NCBI GenBank assembly: GCA_965153455.1
Contig: OZ234493.1
Coordinates: 7,678,213 to 7,742,212, forward strand
Reading direction: 5' to 3'
Length of the DNA stretch: 64,000 nt
DNA from: Sphagnum compactum
Lineage: Eukaryota; Bryophyta; Sphagnopsida; Sphagnales
Positions 39,816 to 50,500 of this stretch are shown one piece after another. The position numbers and the translations under genes are program-made. The notes beneath the pieces are model-generated. The model was not told the DNA's origin, did not search any database, and saw only the letters and a list, made by a program, of their open reading frames with translations. Positions within the stretch are counted from its first letter, which is position 1. Each line of letters starts with the position of its first letter.

Positions 39816-42800
39816 GGAAAAGAAATTCACCAAGGATCAACCAATAATACTTTTGGAATATGAAAAAACTTGTTTAGTTGAAGGTTCAGGTTTTATTTTT
39901 TTATTTTTTTAAACGTCTCTTACAAATGATGCATGTGATATCCTTGGCTCAAGCTAAAAGTAATGATATCATCGATATAACATTTGGCAAAACCAAAACT
40001 CGACAACACTTGATTCACGATCCTTTAAAATTTTACAAGGGTGTTCTTGAAACCAAATGGCAAAAACTTTCATTAGTATCAAAATATTTCTCATCAAAAT
40101 AAATTTTCCAAAGTGTTATTTTGACTTTGTCACCCTCCTTCAATGGTAATTGATGATAACCAAATCACAAATACAAGGTACTAAAAACTTTAACTCTCAT
40201 GAAGCATCAAAAATATCTTCCAATAGAGTTCTGGCATATTGTTTGAACATGTATGCTTATTCATTGGATAATAATCCCCACACATGCAACACACAATCCA
40301 ATTGCCAAAAATGTCCTTATTGTCTAACATCAATATTGTCAAAGCATATTCATCCCTAGAAAATTCTATTAAATCTACATTCAACAACTTTAATATCCAA
40401 ACCTAAACTAAGGCCCTCTCCACCTCACGAAGCTTGTAAGGTCTCTTCAAAATTAGACTATCATTTTCCCATATGATCTGATATCTTACTCCTTTAATTG
40501 ACCCAATTCTTTCAAATTGAAAGCAAACCATGTCCAACATAATCTTGCAATAACCATTGTGTTGTGCACATCTCTTCCCTTATAACCATTGGACCAACAT
40601 CTAGTTCCCATGTGGTCATAGTCAACAGTACCTTGGGCTAGGATGACGAACTATCCCAGTTACCCAAGGCTAAAAACGTAACTTGTGGTTACTATGCAAA
40701 ATATTGGGAGGTACCACACTATTTTGGTGCCTTCACATCACCATTCTCCTTCCCAACACCCATTGAATTTATCTTGACATTTTTAGTCCCACATATGCCT
40801 AGGGTTTGCAACTTATGTTGTTACAACATTACCCCCCCCCCCCCCCCCCCCGGCACCAACATGGTTATTCCAATCGGTTATGCAACAAGTGGAGAATAGG
40901 GTGGACGAACCGGAAAGATTGTGCCAAACATGTTTGTTTAACCGAAACTAAATTAAAAAACCATGTGAGATAATTAAGGTTCATAACTTGCCCAAAAATC
41001 GACCTATGAACTCCTTTAGAAATGTCGAACTTGGTTGTGATGCCAATGTGCAAGCCCATGGCCCATCTTAAATCATCTTGGGGCTTCCATTCCTAAATGC
41101 TCGTGAATGTGGAAAATTCAAAAAATGTTGGTAAGGATGCTTGTGGAAGGCCAACCTTACTAGCCATTGTCAAAGGTGGGTAATTATCATAACAAATCGT
41201 GCATAAGTGGTGTCCTAAATCCAATATGTTATCCACTAACCATTTGGTGATTTGGGATGAATTGATATGTTTGTTAAATCAACTCTAATGGTGCTAGGTA
41301 AATCCACAACTAACAAAATTAATGTGTTTGCAAACCAATTGCCACAACATCCACTTGCATTAACTCAGCAATCCAAGCTTTGATCTAATGTCATCTGGCC
41401 AAAACAATTGGCCACAGGTCTCCCAATGGTAGATATTTTCCCAATATGTATGCACATGGCCACATTTGTGTGATTTGCAAATGTTACAACACATGAGTCA
41501 TTTCCCAAAAAATTCTTAATTTAGGGTTTGAAAGTCTTTGGCCTATGTTAGCCTATGAAAAATTGTTACACATCCATCCTAGAATGCCTAGATCTATTGG
41601 TTCAATCCTATTGAAATCTCGCACCTTAACAATGTGTTGTTGTTTTATCACAAGAAATCTTAAACAATTGATGTTGGTAATAAAATGGGATGTTGTTGTT
41701 GCAACATCTTAACATGACATCTAGAAGAAACAACTCGTGGATTTTGTTTTACATAATGGTATCATCATACTTAAATCCTTGATTGCAACACTATGACTAG
41801 ATTAGAATTAATGCCTTTAAACAACTTTAATAAGCATATCCCATCCTTGGGAATATCCCATTGAATAACCTTAATGTCTAATGGATCCAATCTTAATACC
41901 CCATTACCAACATTCACAAGTGTCTATGGGCTTGGTGATGAAAGAATGTGTCAAGCCTAATTAATAATATGACTAACCAATGCATGTAGTTTGGTCAATG
42001 TGCCCCATGATGGGAGTTACAGTTCAATGTGAAAGCCTAAATGAGTGATCTCTTGTGATCCTAGCATTGCCAATTCCTTATTGGAAGTTCATCCCAATCA
42101 TGGATGTTACCCTCCAATAGTTCAAACTCATGTGGAAGGTTTAAAACTCCATCCAACATAATGGATTTGTTGGATTTTCTAGCTTGCCACCTAATGAACC
42201 TCACTGACAATGAAGCATTGTAGTTAGTTCTCTACCATCTTAGGCGATAATATACAATTTCTTTCCAAAAATCAATGGTAATCCCCAAGGGATACGAAAT
42301 TGCACCCCAATCAATATGTCATAACATGCGTGACCACTCCTTCAACTAATATTGTAGTGTAATCTATTAGTTTGGTAAGATTAATTTGGATCACAATCTT
42401 TTGTTTAATTAACTTTTAAATTGTCTCTAAGCCATCCATTGATGTCAAAATGTGATATGGGCATGGTCCAAGATCAACATTAGTCAATTGAAGACTGTCA
42501 ATAGTGACTAATTATTTTAGGTAAATAAGTATATACATAAATGAATAAATAAAAATTATTTTAGCATTGATTTAAAAATAATAACAACAAATTATAAATT
42601 TTCTTGTTGTCTAGTTTCATTTGGTTAATTAAAAAAACCTGGTTTAAAAGCCCATTAAAAAAACCTAGTCAAAAAGACTAAATCAAATTGGACAGGTTGA
42701 AATGGACTTGTCCAAGATGACTAGTTAGTCAAGTTTGTGAATGTCACCTTTTGCTCTTTTTTGACCTAATTTTTCAATCAAATAAACTATGAATTCTTGT

Positions 42801-42858
42801 AGTGAAGATGGAGCTTGAATCTCTCTTGTTGACCATGATGTGATCCTCACAAGAAAAT
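39816..42858. other. AT-rich intergenic DNA with a poly-C run
   Basis: No gene recognised. A run of 20 C lies at 40832-40851, next to TGTTGTTACAACATT. On the minus strand this looks loosely like a polypurine tract ahead of an LTR start, but I found no convincing reverse transcriptase, integrase or matching second LTR, so I do not call a retroelement. Confidence 0.45.
40832..40851 (+). repeat. Homopolymer run of 20 C
   Basis: Twenty consecutive C (20 G on the minus strand) inside AT-rich DNA. The length may be inexact because such runs are prone to assembly error. Confidence 0.9.
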
Positions 42859-43464
42859 GTTTTTCTACATATTTTTGAATATTTTTCCTTACATTTGTTT
42901 TACATACATTTTCATACGATCTTATAAAAAACTCTTGTTTTAAAATCTTATGGGGATTTTGCAAGATTCATAAAATTATGCCATATAAAATAGACATGCC
43001 CATTGTGGAACACAAGTTCATAACCAAACATTTATCCATATATTTCAAAAAAATTTGAAATTCAAAAATAACTTAACAATAAAAAAGAAGCAAGAAGAAA
43101 ATGAACATATGTCTATCAAGAAAAGAAACAACATACGTCCGTAGACCAAAATGCTTTACAAGATGCATCAAACCCTCTAACTAAAAGACCCAATATTTTT
43201 TCTCATTTCTTATTCACTTTGAACAATTAAAAAAGAATGGGTGCACCAACTCGAGCATTACAATACCTTTTTTAATTTCAAAAATCCTCAAACTATATTA
43301 AGGATCTTAGTTCCACTTACTTACCTTCCCAAATCAAACATTACTTCCAAACCCTATATTTTCCTCAGTTTTTGTCCATTTGAAGTAATGTTTCATCACA
43401 ACATGTGTGCCAAGTGGAAGTTCACAATGTGTAAGGAAAAATATTCAAAAATATGTAGAAAAAC
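42859..43464. mobile_element. 606-bp segment bounded by perfect 34-bp inverted repeats
   Basis: Positions 42859-42892 and 43431-43464 are exact reverse complements over all 34 nt (GTTTTTCTACATATTT... against ...AAATATGTAGAAAAAC). The interior has no transposase and is AT-rich. Size and structure fit a non-autonomous DNA element (MITE), but I see no clear target-site duplication outside the arms. Confidence 0.6.
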
Positions 43465-43632
43465 TAACCAAACTATGTCAAAAGATTTTATGCTCTTCAA
43501 AGAATTAAGTATTTGGACACTTGCCTGTTTATCATGCCCCCATTGAAAATGATAAAACCTTTCAACTGAATATTCTTTACATTAAATAACCGGCTTGAGA
43601 GCACCATCCAATCATGAATATTATTTGAAGAT

Positions 43633-43990
43633 GCATGTGAGCTCACCCTAACCTAAAAACCTTCACCCAAATTCCTAGTGTATTTGGAGCAAAGAAGCAT
43701 GTGAGTTCACCCTAACCTAAAAACCTCCACCCAAATTCCTAGTGTACTAGTTTGAACCCCGTGCCTAATGCACAGGTGTGTTATTTCAACAATGTTGGGG
43801 TCATGTTTTAGTTTTTTTTATATATATATATTTTTTATGTGTTTTCTGTTTTATTATTATTTTGTATAATAAAAATAAAGTGTTTCTTTTTCACTTTTGT
43901 ATTTTCCCTAGTGTATTTGGAGTAAAGAAGCATGTGAGTTCACCCTAGCCTAAAAACCTCCACCCAAATTCCTAGTGTATTTTGAGTAGA
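43633..43990 (+). repeat. 64-bp tandem repeat, 3 units, interrupted by an insertion
   Basis: The marker GCATGTGAG(T/C)TCACCCTA starts at 43633, 43697 (period 64) and 43930. Each unit continues GCCTAAAAACC or ACCTAAAAACC, CACCCAAATTCCTAGTGTA, then TTTGGAG or TTTTGAG. Units 2 and 3 are separated by a 160-bp foreign block at 43747-43906. The block is flanked by the 9-bp direct repeat CCTAGTGTA (43738-43746 and 43907-43915). Confidence 0.85.
43747..43906 (-). mobile_element. 160-bp insertion with a Helitron-like 3' end
   Basis: Read on the minus strand, the 43747 end is CCTGTGC-ATTA-G-GCACGGG, a 7-bp GC-rich hairpin, then GTTCAAA and CTAG, followed by T in the flank. A short hairpin about 10 nt before a terminal CTAG, inserted between A and T, is the classic Helitron 3' end. 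The first 50 nt are identical to 57498-57547, and more diverged similarity continues to about 43870. The last part (43872-43905) is a 34-nt sequence also present at 57312-57345. The 9-bp flanking duplication is not expected of a Helitron, so the class remains uncertain. Confidence 0.6.
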
Positions 43991-44262
43991 GAAACCATGG
44001 GGCATTTCAAACAACGAAATGGTCACACCTGAGGGCATTTCATTTTCCAAAATGTACCCCCTCTTTTTATTTTTACATGGAAGATCACGAAATTTTTTTA
44101 AAAATAAAAATTGTCGAGTTTTACACCATGTAACGGCCAAGGTCGCCGGAATGAGGGCCCGTGTGAAGCGGAACTGATTCCTATAATCCCAGTGGCCTCG
44201 GCTTGCGGACCCAATTCCGGTAATGCCAGCGGCCTCGGCCGTTACCGTACAAGAGCAAGAAG

Positions 44263-44900
44263 TCCTACGTAAAGAACCGATCCTATGTTTTTTTTTTTTT
44301 AGTGTTTTATTCGATCGTTTCTGGGGCGGAAGATTTCAAATGCTCCTTCCAAACGCGCCAGGTCCCTGGTCACTGGTCCCTAAGAACCCGCAAGGCTGTC
44401 ACTGGTGGCTTCCCAAATTTTGGAACGGACCCAAGCTTAATCCTTCTTTTAAGGATACAACTTCTTTTCTTTAAATGCCCAATTTCTTTTTCTTAAGACC
44501 AGATTTCTTTCCAAACCCCTAGATTTCTTTAACTTATGTTTTTTCTTTACAAAAAGATTCTTTATCAGAAAGAAATTAAATGAAAATTTCTTTTACAAAA
44601 AAATGTCAACTATTTAATAAATTCCATCAAATTTTTTAAAAGTCAAATTCAGAGATTTTATTCTTATAGAAATAAAAAACTACTAAAGAAAAATAAAATG
44701 ATGGAAACTAAACTAAGAAGGACAAAGCCAAAAGCCCCAGATGACATAAAAAGAAGGATGAAATTTTTAGGGCAAAAAGTAACGAAGACGGACAGCTTTA
44801 AGGGGGAAAAAGAAAACGGAAAGAAGAAAGGAGTCGAGAAAGAAAAGAGATAAAAGTGACAAAAAGAAAGCGAAAAATAGGATCGGTTCTTTACGCAGGA
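44263..44900. mobile_element. MITE-like element with about 22-bp terminal inverted repeats
   Basis: The left end 44264-44284 and the right end 44879-44899 are inverted copies with one mismatch; the shared core is CGTAAAGAACCGATCCT (44268-44284 against its complement at 44879-44895). Similarity extends a few bases inward (TAT, then T-rich). The about 635-bp interior has no transposase. It ends about 350 bp upstream of the first ORF linked to the PIMT gene. No convincing target-site duplication is seen. Confidence 0.6.
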
Positions 44901-44984
44901 GGAGAAGGTTTCTCCTTTCGGCGTCCCCTCGGCCTCGGTATGCGTCGAAAAATCCGGGAAGGGCCTAAAGGAGAAACCTTCTCC
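44901..44984. repeat. 18-bp-arm inverted repeat upstream of PIMT
   Basis: GGAGAAGGTTTCTCCTTT (44901-44918) pairs perfectly with AAAGGAGAAACCTTCTCC (44967-44984) around a 48-nt loop. It directly abuts the right end of the MITE-like element, so it may be part of the same insertion or a stem-loop in the PIMT promoter. Confidence 0.7.
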
Positions 44985-45336
44985 CATACCGAAAACACAA
45001 GTGTTGAGAGCCAAAAAATCCAAGTGTACTGAATTCGCCCATTTGATGCACATGCAGTCAGGCGCCACAAGCGCGTGTACATGCATTACGAACTCACACG
45101 TATGAAATACGCCATGAAGAAACTCGCAGAAGAAGACGCACCTTGCTCAGCGTTGTGCTTTGGTGTTGTTTGTGTGTGATTACTGACTAGCGCTGACTTA
45201 ATTTTCGCCATGGCCTATGTGTGTGTTGAGATGTTTCTGAAGATTCTGCTGAGTGGGTAAAGTGAAGGTCACGAGATTGTGTTTTGGTTCTGCCTTTGTC
45301 TTTTCTTTTTTTTTCCTTTGTTCTTTCTGCCTACAT

Positions 45337-47575
45337 ATGTCGGGAGTGAGTTTGCAACGATTGGCTGTCTGTTGTCGTTGCTCTTGTCAACCGCCCCCGC
45401 ACAACCCTTGTGGTGCCACTGTCTTTCGTCAATCAGGTTGCGCTCCTCTTCGTGTTAGCGTCTTCCGCAACATGGAGGTATGTATGGGTTTTCTTCCTTT
45501 TCTGTGTTCTTCTTCCTCTCTTCATTCCTTTCCTGTAGGTTTTACAATTTGGGAAATGTATCTCTTTTTTTTTTGCTTTTTTGTTTCCACTTTCGGTGGT
45601 ATTCGCTACTGAAATGGTCATCTCCTATTACCGATATTCAGACAAATCAGCAACGGAAAAGAAAATCTCTCAATTCGGTGGTCTGTTTCATGGTCGGCAG
45701 TACACGCAGTGGCAACAATTCACGCCCAGGCATGAGCCTGGGGGCTATTAGGGTTCGCAGTTTGTGGTTATGAAATCCAATGACGACGAGCTTGGTAATT
45801 TGGATGTGAATCTATGGGTCTTATTCTGTGCATTGTTGCTACTGTATTAGGGTTTAGGTTAGGGTCTGTCTTTTCTACTTTCTATGCTGTTGGGGTTTCT
45901 CTATCTTTTCTAGAATGTCAGGAAGTTCATGGAAATTGAATAGCCTGTAGAATTATGTGGATACATTTTCAAGAACATTGTCTGCAGAAATCTGAATGCA
46001 GTGGTATAGCATGGTGAACCTGTGTATGTGGCTTCTAGAAATCTTTGTAGCACTGGTGGGATTGTGGATGCAATGCATAGGTGGTTAAGATACCTTGCGG
46101 TGTTGAAGGAGTTTGACTAGTCCCCAGTTTGTGATAGGTTTGAGGTTTGACAAATGAAAACTAGGAGAATTGACATTTCAGTGTTATGCTTGAAGTCTGA
46201 TATGGTTGTGGGATTGTGGAGCTAACACTACATTGCCTGCTACCTGCAACTTTTCCAGTATTTCTGGAGAGGCCGAACACAGAATAACAGAGAGCTGGTA
46301 GAGAGCCTGAAGCAGAATGGAAGCCTCCAGACCAAGAGGGTTGCAGATGTCATGGAACAAGTGGACAGAGGGCTTTTTGTGCCATCTAATGAGCTTCCTT
46401 ACATTGATAACCCCATGCCTATTGGTTACAATGCTACCATTTCTGCTCCTCACATGCATGCTGCCTGCCTTGAGCTGCTATCAGGACACTTGCAACCTGG
46501 GATGTGTGCCCTTGATGTAGGTGCAGGTGAGAATGCCTTCTATGTACCAGTGGACTTGTATACTCTATTAGTTGGAGGTAGAGCCTTTATTTGCACTTAT
46601 GATTCGAGCTCCCTTTTTGGTGTGAATTTTCTGTCCAGGGAATCAAATACTTCAAAGAATCTATTAGCTGGTTGATCTGTTGCCTGAAAGTCATTATGTT
46701 TCTCCAATCAGATTGATTTCCTCTCTATTCTGTAGTTGTAGGTCAAGCCTTGTGATTGATGCAAAGATGCAACTTTTATGTTGTATTGTGGGGAGGACAG
46801 CATTATGTGGTTGTATGCCATTATGCTTGACCAGTGCAGTTGATGCTGGCTTCTGTTGAATGTGTGTGTCTGCAGGCACAGGTTATTTGACAGCAGCATT
46901 TGGTATGATGGTTGGGAAAGAAGGCCGTGCAGTTGGCATTGAACATATACCTGAGCTCACACACCAGGCAATTGAGAATGTGCAGAGAAGCAGAGCTGGT
47001 CCTTTGCTTGCATCTGGCAGTCTTTCCTTGCACACTGGAGGTTAGTATTACACCTCATCACTAGCAACTGAACTGTGTGTAGTTTTGACCATGAAATTGT
47101 TAGGGCACATTCATTTTAAGGTTCTGGAGACTGGAAAGCTCTGCATCTATGAATTTTTTTTTCTACTTGAATTTAAATCATCTTTTGTAATGTTGGTGAA
47201 TGTGATACTGACATGTTGTGACACCTCTGTCTATGGAAATAGGGAGGAATATGAAGTCTCTGATTATCGAAAATTGTAGAAAAGATTTGCCTAGAGATCC
47301 TGATTGTCATAATGTGGTATGCAGATGGACGAGAAGGATATCCAGCAGGTGCACCGTATGATGCTATTCATGTTGGAGCTGCTGCTTCTGAGGTTCCTCA
47401 AGCCCTTGTTGATCAATTGAAGCCTGGGGGCCGGATGGTGATACCTGTCGGAGATATTTTTCAAGAGCTCACAGTGATAGACAAAGCCCCTGATGGTTCT
47501 CTGAAGCAATGGGGTGCCACCTCTGTCCGATATGTTCCCTTAACCAGCCGCCAATCTCAGTTGGGGCACAACTAA
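45337..47575 (+). CDS. PIMT: Protein-L-isoaspartate O-methyltransferase, 4 exons
   Basis: Exons 45337-45477, 46259-46526, 46876-47040 and 47325-47575; introns are GT/AG and in phase. Two starts are possible. The inner ATG at 45472 gives 229 residues ([12 protein letters not shown]...), matching the usual cytosolic length. The upstream in-frame ATG at 45337 gives 274 residues, with a 45-residue extension rich in Arg, Ser and Cys and lacking acidic residues, which looks like an organelle-targeting peptide. Motifs: [11 protein letters not shown] (isoaspartyl-substrate site), [11 protein letters not shown] (S-adenosylmethionine motif I), [24 protein letters not shown] and the C-terminal [10 protein letters not shown]. 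The enzyme uses S-adenosylmethionine to methylate abnormal L-isoaspartyl residues and so starts their repair in aged proteins. Intron 1 (781 bp) contains a TTAGGGTTT telo-box at 45847-45855. Confidence 0.95.
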
Positions 47576-50500
47576 TACTACTTGCACATAAGACCTAAAT
47601 TTTGCTTGCTGACTGATCATAGACACTTTGTGTGATTGCTTTAAATGAATCAGGCTACTTGTAAAGCTGATTTCTTGTACATCCAGTTGGCTGCTGTTTT
47701 TTTTCTTGGCTCCTCATCCAGCAGAGGTCACTCTGCATTAGTGTTGATAGTAGTGCAGATACATACAAGTGGTGTGGTGACAACCGATTTTTAATGTGTA
47801 AAGGCCAACCATTGGGACTTTAAAAGATAACAAGGTTGCATGACTGCATGCCCTTGTGAGATTTGAAGAGGAACTGTCACCAGTATTCTTGTTTTTGTTA
47901 TTCTGAGTCTGGAGACTTGTCCATATTAGGTGTGAGGAAGATTTTTTCATAGCGAATAGTCCAAGTAGGAATCACCTGACGAGGAAGCCTTCCATGTTAT
48001 GTGTGGTGTATGCAGGGCACATGAGTGCCCTACTCTCAAGACTTCTGTCCTCAGGTAGTTCCATGTAATTTAGGTTTTGTCTTTGGAAGTCACAAATGCT
48101 CAGAGCTTGGATCAAGTCCATAGGGTTTTCCATCAGCTGACAAATCTTGGGGCCGCAATGATGCAAACATAGGGGTGCAATTTGGCAGTGCAGATAGAGC
48201 ACAGTTATTGCTGAAGGCTGTGCAGCCCATGTCGTGGTTTGGGCAGGTACTGTTCTCTTTTGCACTTTCCTATGCTTTAATGAGACTTCATTTGTGATCT
48301 GTTTTTGGAAATCACAACACAGTGGATGTACATTTGCAGATTTCCACATGGAAAGATTCAGCTCCTGGCGTCCAAGTATGGTAGAATACATACTCTGAGG
48401 CTGCTAGCCAATTTTGGACGGTGAGCATAATTGAACAGATTATATGTAATATCTGAGGTATAAGGATCAAGTATTTCACGACATTAAACATAGTGGAATT
48501 GTATTACCAAATAATGAAGAGACTTAGCAAAACTATGTTTGTCATTCCTAAGCAGCAGTAATAGGCCTGCTGATTGTGACTCCATGATGTGCAGAAATGT
48601 AGATGGTGCAGCTGCAGAAGAAAAAGAGGAAAGAGATGAGGGCAGTACCCAACAAAAAAGAACTTTGTTGCCTGGGGTGGCTGTGACTATTTTTTGTTTG
48701 TTTGTCCTGCCACTCGTCACCAGTACTTTCCTTCAGGCTTGGTCCAGGATATGCGTTCTTAGGCCAAGGCTTGCTTCCCCACCCTTCCAACTTAGTATTG
48801 TTGACACAAATAGTTTTGCTGACATTAATCTTGCCACTTAGGATCAAGAGGAGCACAACTGGATGGAGGAAGATGCACGAGAATGATGGGTACACTGAGT
48901 GTGAATGCTTTCATCTCCATTTCCAAGGTTTGTAAGCTGCTTTCCTTGTCACAGAATAATTATACTGTAGTGTTTAATGGACCAACTCGAGTTTCTTGGA
49001 AGTGCCTCTTTTTCTCTTCTTCACAGTTTTCCAAACAACACTTATGTGGATGAGCTGAATCATGAGTTCTCAAGCAGAATTTGTTGCACTCGGACTCCTC
49101 CTGGAGCTGTCATACAACCACTTGAAGCCTTGGCAAGTTTCAGGCAGCTTTCCAACCACCCAATTGGTGTGCTAGGAGAGTGAAGATGCTAGTTGGATTT
49201 TCTTGTGAATAAAGCTTCTCACTCTGGTAGTGGTTAGCAAATTTGAGGATTAAATTAGTCATGAAGATTGTGATACACTTCACAATTGAAAAGTTTATGA
49301 GTGTGTAGGATTTTAACAGACTCTGTTGAGGAATGTTGTGTAGGTTCTGTTTGGTGATTGAATGCAATGTTTCTGGATGCAGGATCTGCAGCTCTGGTTA
49401 GTACCAGTGGGATGCATCCTTCAGTTTTGGAAGGTCTGTCTTCAGCTTTATGCACCTATTTTGAGCATGTCTGAACTTTATACTTTGTATTCCCATCTTT
49501 CCAGGTCTTCATGTGAAAATAAATCAACAATAAGACCCAGGACACTGTTCAATGTGACCTTGGGTTTGGATGTGCTCCAAATTGAAACAGTGTATCTCTA
49601 TCTTGTCACTTGCCTCATAATATCTAGAACAGGAGTTGCAAAGAAAGTTGGTCACCCTTTTGTCTCAAGTTCAGTACATTTCTCATCCATTCCTTAATTG
49701 CATATTGTCCCCTCTCCAAAAGCTCTAGTTGCCCATTATGCTTTGCCTCGTGCTGGCTGACATCATGAATACCATCGCTTCCAGAAATGCAACAGAAAAT
49801 CAAGATGCAGGTTCGGGCATAATTTTTTCAAATAAATTTCAGCAGATTACATATAATCTACACACATTGGCAGAAGCTGAGGAAGTAAGTGGGAAAGGAA
49901 AAGGCAGCTAGACACTACCATTCATGATAAAAGTGATGGCCTGATACTTCATAATACACAAGGCTGTGACCTCACTCATTCTTGTCATGTTGTTTTTGGT
50001 TTGCTGGAACTCAAATAACAGTAGTTTGGTTACCTTATATGTTTCTCTGGAGTTTGTCTCTGCGATTGGATATTTGTGATTCACCTATGAGGTACTTGGC
50101 AGCTGATTTCTCTAAACTATGTGTAGATAAACTTAATGATATTAGAAAGCAACTGGTTAAGAGAATGTTGTCAAAAAATTATGGATGAGTCTGCGCATTG
50201 GTACTGCAAATGTGTGTTCTGCTGCTGTTTGATATTTGGCAAATATATAATGCTTAATCAGTGGAAATATTGGTGTTGCTCTCAATTTCCATCAACTGTG
50301 TGAACAGTTCCCTAGATGACAAGTTTCTCTTTAGTTCTCTCAATGAGCTGAATATCCCAGACCCTCTTAAATGGTCATTCAATGACCCTCAAGTTTTCTG
50401 GCTGCAGTAAAACTTGAAATTGTTGCTCTTGTTTGAAGCCTCACATGTGGAGAGGACTTCTTACAAGCAGAAGCTTATGGTTGGGCATGGATCCAGATTT

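Noticed and set aside
40865-42400. Degenerate Ty3-type pol on the minus strand
   Set aside because: A few phrases look vaguely integrase-like, but no zinc-finger or DDE spacing holds up and stops are frequent.
44664-45086. 140-residue minus-strand open frame
   Set aside because: Low-complexity Phe/Ser-rich product with no domain, overlapping the right part of the MITE-like element and the stem-loop.
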